Below, piece by piece: positions 26,112-34,309 of a stretch of DNA of 64,000 bases. How positions within the stretch are numbered: position 1 is the stretch's first letter; each line of letters opens with the position of its first letter. The position numbers were made by a program, and so were the translations under genes. The DNA comes from JAHRVQ01 sp029941905 (lineage in GTDB: Bacteria; Pseudomonadota; Gammaproteobacteria; Pseudomonadales; Azotimanducaceae), in assembly GCA_029941905.1 (NCBI GenBank), contig JAPYTQ010000003.1, forward strand, positions 162,961 through 226,960. Direction: 5' to 3'. The notes below the pieces were generated by a model. The model did not search any database and was not told the DNA's origin. It saw only the letters and a program-made list of their open reading frames with translations.

Positions 26112-26813
26112 ATGAACAAGCTGATCCTGGCTGGATTATTATGCGTTGCAACGACCAGTATCACCTCCTGCACCACCACCAAGGTACATCTTTTTACTGA
26201 AGGATTGACTCAGGAAACGATCACGTATTTGCAGGCGTCTCTCGATAGTGAAGGTTATGTAACACTCCTGAATTCACTGCCTGTACCCGAAGGGATTATC
26301 ACACCGATGATTGTGTACTCACCCATGCATAGTGAGTTGGCCCAGGTAGAACAGCTCCGCGATTTTATTTCAACACTGGGCTATGAAGTTGACCTGGAAC
26401 CGGTATCACGAGGTAATCATTTCTACACCAGTATCAATGTAGGCGTTTATTTATCACCCTACGTGCCTGGGCGAAAACGTGTGATATCAATCCTTGGAAA
26501 GGAGTTGTTCGGTGTTTGTCCATCATCCGACGCGACTTTAGCGTTGGACACAGATCTGACCTTTGCGCTCAAACTAAACCTTTGGGATGAGCAGACCGAC
26601 AAGACGAGCACAACGACCAGGTCAGGGAAATGGCGTCAGTCTGACGACACCGTATACTTCGAAATTGGTCCCAGAGAAATCTCTTTTACTTTATCCAGGT
26701 TTCAAAAGGATACAGACTACGCACATGTTGAAGGCATCAGGTTGAGGAACGACTCTGACAGTGAATTTTTCGATCAGTGTCATTTTACCTATACGGAGTT
26801 GATCCCGTGGTAG
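26112..26813 (+). CDS. Lipoprotein of unknown function
   Basis: About 233 residues from ATG 26112. The N-terminus MNKLILAGLLCVATTSITSC ends with a convincing lipobox, so the mature protein should be lipidated at Cys20 and start CTTTK. The body has alternating beta-like segments, including SINVGVYLSPYVPGRKRV and FEIGPREISFTLSRF, plus two further cysteines (FGVCPSS, DQCHFT) that could pair. No family recognised. It stands alone, 45 nt after the aldolase gene, and no functional link to that gene is evident. Confidence 0.72.
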   Translation: MNKLILAGLLCVATTSITSCTTTKVHLFTEGLTQETITYLQASLDSEGYVTLLNSLPVPEGIITPMIVYSPMHSELAQVEQLRDFISTLGYEVDLEPVSRGNHFYTSINVGVYLSPYVPGRKRVISILGKELFGVCPSSDATLALDTDLTFALKLNLWDEQTDKTSTTTRSGKWRQSDDTVYFEIGPREISFTLSRFQKDTDYAHVEGIRLRNDSDSEFFDQCHFTYTELIPW

Positions 26814-26965
26814 CGGAGCATTGTTAGCCGTCCAAACAATCTTCCATCTGCGTATCTGGTAGATGTTGATGATTTCGCTGCAATTGGAGTAATGCAACCA
26901 ACGAAGATGTCGTACCTTTGTTGGTAATGTAGTTCCCATTTTAATGTTCGAAATTTAGGCTATGA

Positions 26966-27364
26966 ATGGAATCATCCACACTATTTCTGTTGGCTGCTGA
27001 TGCAATCCTGCTGGTTCATTTGCTTTTTGTCGTTTTTGTCGTAGCGGGACTTGTTATGATATTCACGGGCAAAGTGTTGTCCTGGTACTGGGTACGAAAT
27101 CGCTGGTTCAGAGTAGTGCATCTTGTCGCGATTAGTGTGGTTGTCGCTCAATCCTGGTTTGGTATGATCTGCCCGCTCACGACCCTCGAAATGTCACTTC
27201 GTTCAAGGGCAGGGGATAGTGTCTACGCTGGTTCATTCGTGTCACATTGGATGGATTCGATTTTGTATTTTCAAGCACCCTGGTGGGTGTTCGCATTTTT
27301 TTACACGGTGTTTGGTGTGATGGTTGTCGGCAGTTGGTTCTGGGTCGCGCCGCGGCGCTTTTGA
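26966..27364 (+). CDS. DUF2784 membrane protein
   Basis: 132 residues with about four membrane helices. The sequence WVRNRWFRVVHLVAISVVV, followed by CPLTTLEMSLRSRAGDSVY, FVSHWMDSILYF and APWWVFAFFYTVFG, matches the DUF2784 family closely in order and spacing. Members are small inner-membrane proteins of unknown function. The ATG at 26966 is used because the family N-terminus aligns there. The gene appears to be a single-gene unit, with ~150 nt before it and ~100 nt after it. Confidence 0.85.
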   Translation: MESSTLFLLAADAILLVHLLFVVFVVAGLVMIFTGKVLSWYWVRNRWFRVVHLVAISVVVAQSWFGMICPLTTLEMSLRSRAGDSVYAGSFVSHWMDSILYFQAPWWVFAFFYTVFGVMVVGSWFWVAPRRF

Positions 27365-27468
27365 CCCATTCTGGTTCGGAGTAACAGCCAAATGTTGATT
27401 TAGAGTGACTGCGACCGTTCGCGCAGCTATGCTTCGGTCAAAATCCAATCAGGCGTGGCGATACTGAC

Positions 27469-27966
27469 GTGCAAATTGAAAAAAACACCGTTGCCTCCTT
27501 CCACTACACATTGTTTGACGCTGACGCTGACGGTGAAGTGATTGAGAAGGGCAGTTCTGATGCACCGATGGTCTATCTACACGGTCACCGCAATATCATG
27601 ACGGGTCTGGAGACAGCCTTGCAGGGAAAGTGGGAAGGAGACCATGTTTCGGTCACCTTGCCACCGGAGCGGGCGTATGGGTTACGCAAAAAAGGCTCGA
27701 TTCAGAGAATACCCATAAAACACCTGCTGAAAAAATCCAAACGTTACAGGATCGGTATGAATGTCCAGGTAAATACTGAAAATGGTGCCAGGGATGTCGT
27801 CATTGTGAAAGTCGGTAAATTTAATCTGGATGTAGACACAAATCATCCATTCGCAGGCAAAACACTCACCTTTGAGATCGATATCGATCAGGTCAGGGCG
27901 GCAACACCGGATGAACTGGCGCATGGCCACTCTCACGGCATTGATGGCGAGGCGCATCATCATTAG
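27469..27966 (+). CDS. slyD: FKBP-type peptidyl-prolyl isomerase SlyD
   Basis: 165 residues from a GTG start. The order is FKBP half (MVYLHGHRNIMTGLETALQG), inserted IF domain (RAYGLRKKGSIQRIPIKHLL and on), FKBP completion (NHPFAGKTLTFEIDI) and a His-rich tail (AHGHSHG...AHHH). SlyD is a cytoplasmic foldase and nickel/copper-binding metallochaperone. The tail is short compared with the E. coli protein but still His-rich. It ends 41 nt before the carotenoid oxygenase start, and that enzyme needs iron, but no functional link is established. Confidence 0.92.
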   Translation: MQIEKNTVASFHYTLFDADADGEVIEKGSSDAPMVYLHGHRNIMTGLETALQGKWEGDHVSVTLPPERAYGLRKKGSIQRIPIKHLLKKSKRYRIGMNVQVNTENGARDVVIVKVGKFNLDVDTNHPFAGKTLTFEIDIDQVRAATPDELAHGHSHGIDGEAHHH

Positions 27967-28007
27967 GTACCATGGTGATTCTTAATGCACAAAACAGGAG
28001 AATCACA

Positions 28008-29360
28008 ATGGCAGCCGTTCTAGACAGCACGCCAGTACACCTACGTGGCAACGGTCGACCGGTGGTCGAAGAGCAGACAATCACTGAACTCAAGGTTAAC
28101 GGATCGATTCCCAGTGAACTCGATGGTCGTTATGTTCGCACCGGTGCCAACCCGCTCAGTGGCACCAGTGCTCATCCTTTCTTCGGTGATGGCATGATTC
28201 ACGGCGTGCGGTTGCTTGAGGGCAGGGCAGAGTGGTATCGCAACCGTTATGTGCAGACCCCGTTTATAGCAAACCCTTCTGTGGACATTCTTGACCCTTC
28301 AGTCATGATGGACATGAAGTCTTCGAAGGCGAACACACACGTGATCGGTCATGCTGGTAAGATACTCGCACTTGAAGAAGGTCACTTTCCGTACGTGGTT
28401 GACGGCGATCTGGGCACTGTGGGTTCCACCGATTTTGGTGGCGTACTCAAAGGCTCGTTTACCGCACATCCGAAAATTTGTCCCGTTACCGGTGAGTTGC
28501 TCGCATTTGGTTACTCAGCGCTAGAACCTTACCTACGCTATTTGCGAGTCTCTGCAGCTGGCGATCTGGTGCAGACAGAGAACATAACAGTTGGCGGACC
28601 GACGATGATGCACGACTTCAACATCACTCGGAACCACGTCATCTTCATGGATCTTCCTGCGGTCTTTAACATGGAACTGGCGATGAGTGGTGATATGCCG
28701 ATTCGCTGGGATGATAACTATCCCGCGCGTCTTGGGGTAATGCCGCGCGATGGCACGGATGCGCAGGTAACCTGGTACGACATCAATCCGTGTTATGTCT
28801 TCCACCCGATGAATTCGTATGAGGAAGGGGACACCATCGTGCTGGATGTTGCCCGCTTCAGCCACATGTGGCGAGAGTCTTCGATGGACTTTCCATCACC
28901 GGAACTCTGGCGATGGACGATCGACACCGTGACTGGCAAGGTTTCCGAAGAGCAGATTGATGATATGGCTGCCGAGTTTCCGCGAGTTGCCGACAGCGTG
29001 GTCGGCTTGAAGCATCGCTATGGATACATGATGGGCATGTCTGAACCAGGCAACTCTGACGACCCGATGAGTGCCTCGGGTGCCATCCTGAAATATGACA
29101 GGGAAAAGGGTGAGCGCAGCGAAATACAGTTTGGACGGGGCCGCGTGGGCGGCGAACCGGTGTTCGTGCCAACGGAAAATCCCAACAGCGAAGATGACGG
29201 CTATCTGATGACATATGTGTATGATGCGAGCTCAGACAGCAGCAGCCTAGTGATCATGGATGCCGCAACGATGGACAGCACCCCTGTTGCGTCAATCGAT
29301 CTGCCTCGAATCCCGAACGGGTTTCACGGTAGCTGGATCCCGGCATCGGTGGCGAACTAA
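28008..29360 (+). CDS. Carotenoid oxygenase (RPE65/CCD family)
   Basis: About 450 residues from ATG 28008, chosen because AGGAGAATCACA sits directly upstream. The four iron-binding His are visible: SFTAHPKICP, MMHDFNITRN, CYVFHPMNSYE and the C-terminal GFHGSWIP. The N-terminal GRYVRTGANPL and FFGDGMIHGVRL motifs are also standard. These non-heme iron enzymes cleave double bonds of carotenoids, stilbenes or lignin-derived compounds. With feruloyl-type and acyl-CoA catabolism elsewhere in the window, an aromatic-alkene cleaving (stilbene/isoeugenol) role is as plausible as carotenoid cleavage. Confidence 0.92.
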   Translation: MAAVLDSTPVHLRGNGRPVVEEQTITELKVNGSIPSELDGRYVRTGANPLSGTSAHPFFGDGMIHGVRLLEGRAEWYRNRYVQTPFIANPSVDILDPSVMMDMKSSKANTHVIGHAGKILALEEGHFPYVVDGDLGTVGSTDFGGVLKGSFTAHPKICPVTGELLAFGYSALEPYLRYLRVSAAGDLVQTENITVGGPTMMHDFNITRNHVIFMDLPAVFNMELAMSGDMPIRWDDNYPARLGVMPRDGTDAQVTWYDINPCYVFHPMNSYEEGDTIVLDVARFSHMWRESSMDFPSPELWRWTIDTVTGKVSEEQIDDMAAEFPRVADSVVGLKHRYGYMMGMSEPGNSDDPMSASGAILKYDREKGERSEIQFGRGRVGGEPVFVPTENPNSEDDGYLMTYVYDASSDSSSLVIMDAATMDSTPVASIDLPRIPNGFHGSWIPASVAN

Positions 29361-29510
29361 GATTGCGGCCAGCGGTTCCAGGCTGACATCCGGGGTTAGG
29401 GTATATCAAGGGCGCTTATTGACAGGTATCAACTACCCTGGCAGCGCCTGACCTTACCATTGTTCATCTCTATAATCCTGACCCTGGAATTATCGCTTCA
29501 AGGTTTTCAT

Positions 29511-30383
29511 TTGAGTTCTCAACACGAAATTGATCTGGGATACATCAGGATTGCAGGCAAATTCTGGGGCCCGGTTCACGGCACCCCAACCATTGGGCTG
29601 CACGGCTACCTGGATAATGCCAACAGCTTCGATATGATCGCGCCGCATCTCTTGGGTTTGCGACTATTTGCCATGGATTTTGCAGGTCACGGCTGGTCTG
29701 ATCATCGTGCGGAGGGTTCGCTCTACTCTGGACTTAACGATATCCGGGATGTCCTCGCGGTTGCCGATGCACTTGGCTGGGATTCCTTTAATATTATCGG
29801 CCACTCGATGGGCGCAGAAATCGGATCCCAAATCGCCGGGTTATTCCCCGATCGGGTGGAGCGAATCGCCTGTATTGACGGGTATTGCGGTACTGACAAA
29901 GCCGGGGAGACGCTCTCGCACTTCCAGAGTTCAATCCAATCCTCCTTCAAGAAAAGCACCAGTCTGAAGACATTTACCAGTCTGCAGCAGATGACCCATC
30001 GATTGTGCGAGGCGACCGGCCAGGATGAAACCTCTGCCACCTGCCTGATCGAGCGAGGACATAAGATTGTTGAGGGTGGTTACAGCTGGCGAACCGATCC
30101 GCGCATCCGAGGTTCCGGGCCACTGGAATTAACCCCTGATCAACTCGAAGCGCTGCTTGACAGGACCACTGCAGAAACCCTGTTTATCGTCGCGGACATG
30201 CAAAACAATTGGCTTCGACGAACCCTCGATGTGGTAGAAGCACGCCTTGAAACGGGCAAAGACAGGAATCTCCAGCTGATCAGCCTGCCTGGGCCACATC
30301 ATCTTCATATGCAATCACAGAGTGATGATATTGCATCGTTAATCAACAAATTCATGGACGAGCAACTTGAAAAAATCGCCTGA
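29511..30383 (+). CDS. Alpha/beta hydrolase
   Basis: About 290 residues from a TTG at 29511 with AAGG 7 nt upstream; the frame is open to 29460. Typical fold markers: IGLHGYLDNANSFDMIAPHL (oxyanion strand), MDFAGHGWSDHR, the nucleophile elbow IIGHSMGAEIGS, and a late His in LPGPHHLHMQ. The acid is probably the Asp in LFIVADMQ. The family includes esterases, lipases and serine hydrolase-like proteins; substrate unknown. It lies downstream of the carotenoid oxygenase on the same strand with a 150-nt gap, so co-transcription is uncertain. Confidence 0.85.
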   Translation: MSSQHEIDLGYIRIAGKFWGPVHGTPTIGLHGYLDNANSFDMIAPHLLGLRLFAMDFAGHGWSDHRAEGSLYSGLNDIRDVLAVADALGWDSFNIIGHSMGAEIGSQIAGLFPDRVERIACIDGYCGTDKAGETLSHFQSSIQSSFKKSTSLKTFTSLQQMTHRLCEATGQDETSATCLIERGHKIVEGGYSWRTDPRIRGSGPLELTPDQLEALLDRTTAETLFIVADMQNNWLRRTLDVVEARLETGKDRNLQLISLPGPHHLHMQSQSDDIASLINKFMDEQLEKIA

Positions 30384-30503
30384 TTTAGACGCTGAGCGCG
30401 CATGCGCTTGACTTAACTTGTGCGTCATCACCCGGGCGACCCCCCGTAACTCGCGCCGACCATCAACATTCCGTTGGTCGCAGATTCAGAACAGATTGTC
30501 CAC

Positions 30504-30528
30504 ATTGTCACATAACTACTATGACAAT
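30504..30528. promoter_or_regulatory. Likely operator of the GntR/YtrA-type regulator
   Basis: An exact inverted repeat, attgtca then 11 nt then tgacaat, ends 18 nt before the regulator's ATG at 30546. If two bases of the left arm are skipped it extends to attgtcata/tatgacaat. Its position next to a GntR-family gene suggests autoregulatory binding that would control the whole GntR-ABC operon. Confidence 0.6.
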
Positions 30529-30545
30529 TGGCTACAGTAGGTCCC

Positions 30546-30947
30546 ATGATAATTTCTGTCGACCTGTACAACGCTAAACCTGCCTATTTACAAATTGCCG
30601 ACGCCGTTCGCGATGCTATTGCTATCGGGTCGCTGCAAACGGGTGACAGATTACCGCCCATTCGACAGACAGCGATCAGTACACGAGTCAATCGCAACAC
30701 GGTGAGCCGGGCTTATCTTGAATTGGAACATCAGGGGCTTGTTCAGGCACGCCAGGGATCAGGTTTCTACGTGACTGAGCATAGTGCCAGGCAAGAACGG
30801 CAGAAACGCAGAAATATAATACTGAACAAGGTCAATGAACTGCTGACAGAAGCGCGATTGTGCGGCTTGTCTACTGAACACCTTGTGCAACTGCTGCAAA
30901 GCGAGTCGGCAGGCATGACTCCAGAAAGGGATAACAATGAAGCATAA
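30546..30947 (+). CDS. GntR-family transcriptional regulator, YtrA subfamily
   Basis: About 133 residues from the ATG at 30546 (the frame is open to 30528, but MIISVDLYNAKPAYLQIADA is the family N-terminus). The winged-helix domain covers residues ~12-75, with LPPIRQTAISTRVNRNTVSRAY in two pieces as the recognition region and GLVQARQGSGFYV as the wing. Only a short C-terminal dimerisation helix pair follows, which defines the YtrA subfamily. YtrA proteins repress adjacent ABC transporter operons and respond to cell-wall antibiotics in some species. The ABC ATPase gene follows after 17 nt, and an inverted repeat lies just upstream. Confidence 0.9.
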   Translation: MIISVDLYNAKPAYLQIADAVRDAIAIGSLQTGDRLPPIRQTAISTRVNRNTVSRAYLELEHQGLVQARQGSGFYVTEHSARQERQKRRNIILNKVNELLTEARLCGLSTEHLVQLLQSESAGMTPERDNNEA

Positions 30948-30964
30948 CAAAGGAGGATATCAAC

Positions 30965-31849
30965 ATGACTGAATGGGCAATTGAAACGAGTGAGCTCGGC
31001 CAGTGCTTCGACGATAACTGGGCGATCAGAGGATTGAATCTACAGGTGCCCAGAGGGTCAGTATTTGGGTTGCTTGGTGAGAACGGTGCCGGTAAGTCTA
31101 CAACTATCCAGACGCTGATGGGCCTTCTGCTGCCATCTGAAGGTTCCGTCAGCGTGTTGGGCTTCGACCCGAAAACAGATGATGTCGCCATTAAATCCAA
31201 TGTAGGTTACGTGGCCGAGAAGCATGGATTTTATGAACAAATGCGCATCAGTGAAATCATTGCTTTTATCGGTGCCTATCATCGCAATTGGAATGATCAG
31301 TTGTGCGACGAACTACTTAACGAATTTTCCCTGGAGCCGGATGTCCGCATAAAAAGCTTATCCAAGGGGATGCGGGCAAAACTGGCTCTACTGCTGGCAT
31401 TATCGTTTGAGCCAGATATGTTGTTGCTGGACGAGCCCGCCAGTGGTCTCGACCCCGCCGCTCGTCGTAACTTTATCGAGACTATTCTGAGTCGTTACCA
31501 GCAAACGGGAAAAACCATCGTATTGTCATCACATTTGTTAAATGAATTTTCCGGATTGCTGGATCATGTTGCGTTTATTCGTCACGGTAAAATCGATCTG
31601 GCATCACCCACCGAGCAACTGCATCAGGACATGAAGCGCGTCAGGTTAGTATTTGATCAGGGCGTGCCGGAACAACTGAATATGCCCGGCTTGATCAGTA
31701 TAGAGAGCAGTGGTCGCGAAGCCGTTGCCATTATCGACAAGTTTCAGCATGAGAGGTCCATGGCGGCACTGTCTCACCTCAATGCTTCGCATATTTCCGT
31801 CGAAGAACTTTCCCTGGAGGACATCTTTGTTGTGAGGGCTTGCGCATAA
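30965..31849 (+). CDS. ABC transporter ATP-binding protein (YtrB-like)
   Basis: 294 residues with a strong AGGAGGATATCAAC site. Walker A is GLLGENGAGKSTTIQ, the signature LSKGMRAKLAL and Walker B MLLLDEPASGLDPAARR, followed by the H-loop SSHLLNEF. The extra C-terminal ~80 residues are typical of ABC-2-type exporters. It forms the nucleotide-binding half of the transporter encoded with the next gene, under the YtrA-type regulator. Substrate unknown; homologous systems affect cell-envelope stress or membrane-protein handling. Confidence 0.9.
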   Translation: MTEWAIETSELGQCFDDNWAIRGLNLQVPRGSVFGLLGENGAGKSTTIQTLMGLLLPSEGSVSVLGFDPKTDDVAIKSNVGYVAEKHGFYEQMRISEIIAFIGAYHRNWNDQLCDELLNEFSLEPDVRIKSLSKGMRAKLALLLALSFEPDMLLLDEPASGLDPAARRNFIETILSRYQQTGKTIVLSSHLLNEFSGLLDHVAFIRHGKIDLASPTEQLHQDMKRVRLVFDQGVPEQLNMPGLISIESSGREAVAIIDKFQHERSMAALSHLNASHISVEELSLEDIFVVRACA

Positions 31850-33309
31850 CCATCACGCCCATGGTTTTCTACAAGGATCTACGCGGTGTATTCAAGGCAA
31901 TGTTGATTATTCCAGCGTGCGGGCTGTTGTTTGCAGGCATTTTCGAGCTATTCCTGATTCCTTTTTATGGTGCAGAAATGTCTGCCAAAGGTCTGGCGTC
32001 GGCGGTAGTGATGAACCTGGGTATTTTGACTTCTCTGGTCGCCATCCTGCTCGGTATAGGGACTATCGCAGAAGAAAGAACTGCCGGGACGGATTTGCTT
32101 TTGCACCGTCTGCCTATCTCGCAAGCGCGCCTGTATACAGAGAAGATCTCTGCTTGTGTGGTCGGCTTGCTTATCATGTATGTCGGTAGCATGCTGCTTT
32201 TCTCCTTGCTTGACCTGAGTGAAGTCTTCCCACCCAAACCCGGTAATATTGGCACGATTCCAATCAATTTTTTCGTCACCATTTCTACCTCTTTTCTATT
32301 TGCACTGGTTTTTACCCGTTTGACACAACATAGCATCGCGATCGTTTTTCTGACACTTGGCGCTGAAATACTGCTTTGGTTTCTGATTGGCTTTATCTGG
32401 GTAGAAGACAGCACATTCGACCTTGAGGGCACATTGCATGTTATCGCTATTACCCTGTTATTTTTTGCAGCACCGGTGATTATCGTCTGGTACCAGTGGC
32501 AACCACCCATATCTGGAGCGGTCTGGGGAAGTAGAGATAATCCGACGTTAATGAGAGGGTTGATCTTCAAAAGTCTCTCGGAATCCGCCCTGCTTTATGC
32601 TCTGGCGTTGGGATTGTTCCTTGCAGCACTTTTACTGTGGGTCTTTAATCCACAACTGCCGGAATTTAACATCGCGAACCACGATGTGAATGAACACAGT
32701 CTTCGCAACATCATGACATCCGGTTTTGCCCTGATTATTGTTGCCGCACTTGGCACTAATGCTTATGTAGCCAATGAGAGACATGGTCTTCATTCAGTTA
32801 CTTATTGCCATCCAATATCAAAATTACAGTTATTCTTAAGCAAACAGATAACCGCGATACCCGTGTTGGTTTTCACCAGTTTGAGCTGCATCGTTACTCT
32901 GTCGGATTACGTATCAGCTCTGCCAGTTATCGTCTCCCTTGTCTGTACATACCAGTTTTCGTTACTCGTCAGTGTCACCACCGCCAGTAATACTGTCATC
33001 GTCATGCTTGGGTCCCTGTCTCTGGTCTGCACGGCTATGGTCGCAATTGGCCTCTGGATGACGCCCATGGAAAATGCCTTGTTTCTACATGGGTTCGTCC
33101 CCATCCATGATCCCACGGTGGTTGCGTCACTACCGCTGTCACTGTTAACCCTTGGCGCCTTTTTTTGTAGTTGGCGTGTAACCGGTGACAGAAAGTTTCT
33201 TACCGGCACCAATCGTTTTCGAGCGCGATACGTGGGTATTTGTATTGTCTATGTTTGCGCCATAACCAGCGTCATAACCACAATTATTAGCCAGGTCGTT
33301 GAGTTATAG
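31840..33309 (+). CDS. ABC-2-type transporter permease
   Basis: About 489 residues if the TTG at 31840 is used, which overlaps the ATPase gene by 10 nt; the ATG at 31861 is an alternative and neither has a well-spaced ribosome site, suggesting translational coupling. The protein has about twelve hydrophobic segments in two halves, with the ABC-2 features EERTAGTDLLLHRLPISQ and YVANERHGLHSVTYCHPISK after helices 2 and 8. It is the membrane partner of the preceding ATPase. The operon order regulator-ATPase-permease matches ytr-type systems, though with a single double-length permease. Confidence 0.85.
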   Translation: MRITITPMVFYKDLRGVFKAMLIIPACGLLFAGIFELFLIPFYGAEMSAKGLASAVVMNLGILTSLVAILLGIGTIAEERTAGTDLLLHRLPISQARLYTEKISACVVGLLIMYVGSMLLFSLLDLSEVFPPKPGNIGTIPINFFVTISTSFLFALVFTRLTQHSIAIVFLTLGAEILLWFLIGFIWVEDSTFDLEGTLHVIAITLLFFAAPVIIVWYQWQPPISGAVWGSRDNPTLMRGLIFKSLSESALLYALALGLFLAALLLWVFNPQLPEFNIANHDVNEHSLRNIMTSGFALIIVAALGTNAYVANERHGLHSVTYCHPISKLQLFLSKQITAIPVLVFTSLSCIVTLSDYVSALPVIVSLVCTYQFSLLVSVTTASNTVIVMLGSLSLVCTAMVAIGLWMTPMENALFLHGFVPIHDPTVVASLPLSLLTLGAFFCSWRVTGDRKFLTGTNRFRARYVGICIVYVCAITSVITTIISQVVEL

Positions 33310-33415
33310 TCTTGCACTGTCCGATCTTCAGGTGCACTGTTGAATGTATTGTAAACAGCCATGGAGGGGCACCATGAACTTGCTACCAGGGTGAGTCGGG
33401 TTTGCGTGGTAGTAT

Positions 33416-34147
33416 TTGCGACGCTTCTGGCACCCGGATGGGAGAGTCTTCATCATTAAAAAAATATCTATCCGCACTTTGGTTGCGCTAGTCGTTTTAG
33501 TATCGGCCGCATTCTGGATGATGTTTCTATCACCGCGGCCGCCATTAACCATCGATCCTGCAACACTGGCAGGTGACGGTAGCAGCATTAATTACTGCGA
33601 GTTACCGGTGTTGGACGGCAGCGGGAAAGCTGCCGCAGAGATACCCAAGGGAAATACACCAGGGTGCAGCTATGCTCACTTTCCATTGCCTATATTGGCG
33701 GCATGCACCGAGCCTTTAGCTGAAGGTGCTGCAGATATTCGTGGATTGTGGATAGGGGTCGAGGGCAATGTCGGGCATGTGGAAAGAGTGGAGCAGTGCG
33801 GTTTGCGTACAGTGATCACCAGCTCTGGCCTTATTCACGACTATGGCCCGAATAGTACTCTGGACCTTAATACCAACGATACCGAGGGAGCAGTACTGTT
33901 CATAATGGGTGATCGAGAATACTGCCCGCGAACTTCTGCGAGTAAAATCTGGAATGACAGTGTGCTGAACTTCCATGTGTTTGGTTGGGGGCCAATTGTG
34001 GTAAAACGTTATCCTGATGGCGACCAATTGATATGGGAATACGCAGATGGAAGTGTGACGCGAATGAACAGACTGTGCCACTTACCTGAAGCAAATAAAA
34101 TACCCAGGCCACGAGGCGCTCGATATACATTTTTTGCTTCAGATTAA
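33416..34147 (+). CDS. Membrane-anchored or exported protein, unknown function
   Basis: Up to 243 residues. A TTG at 33416 is the most distal start, but GGAGAG at 33441 is spaced 8 nt from an ATT codon at 33455, and the predicted signal-anchor (RTLVALVVLVSAAFWMMFL) begins just after. The mature region contains six or more cysteines (INYCELP, PGCSYAH, LAACTEP, EQCGLRT, REYCPRT, RLCHLPE), which suggests a disulfide-rich periplasmic fold. WDSV/IWEYADGSVTRMNRLCH near the end resembles small beta-rich domains, but no family is recognised. It is separate from the ABC operon by ~105 nt. Confidence 0.65.
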   Translation: MRRFWHPDGRVFIIKKISIRTLVALVVLVSAAFWMMFLSPRPPLTIDPATLAGDGSSINYCELPVLDGSGKAAAEIPKGNTPGCSYAHFPLPILAACTEPLAEGAADIRGLWIGVEGNVGHVERVEQCGLRTVITSSGLIHDYGPNSTLDLNTNDTEGAVLFIMGDREYCPRTSASKIWNDSVLNFHVFGWGPIVVKRYPDGDQLIWEYADGSVTRMNRLCHLPEANKIPRPRGARYTFFASD

Positions 34148-34309
34148 CGGACAGATTAAATCTGCTACGAATTCGCATCTGGTAGTCTGCAAGATGTTGC
34201 CGAGGGAACCATCATGAACACACCAGAGTTAACCAAACTGGCGAGAGAACTTGAGCTCGAAGATGATCGCCAGTTCAGAAGCTGGTTTGTACTTCTGTCC
34301 CCTTCTTCC
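34148..34309. other. Intergenic stretch with a possible 5' gene remnant
   Basis: At 34214 an ATG with GAGGG 7 nt upstream opens a frame starting MNTPELTKLARELELEDD. After ~32 codons it runs into the antisense of the Rieske gene, where it stays open to 34645 with composition like an antisense shadow. It could be the surviving 5' end of a truncated gene or chance. No other feature is seen here. Confidence 0.3.
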
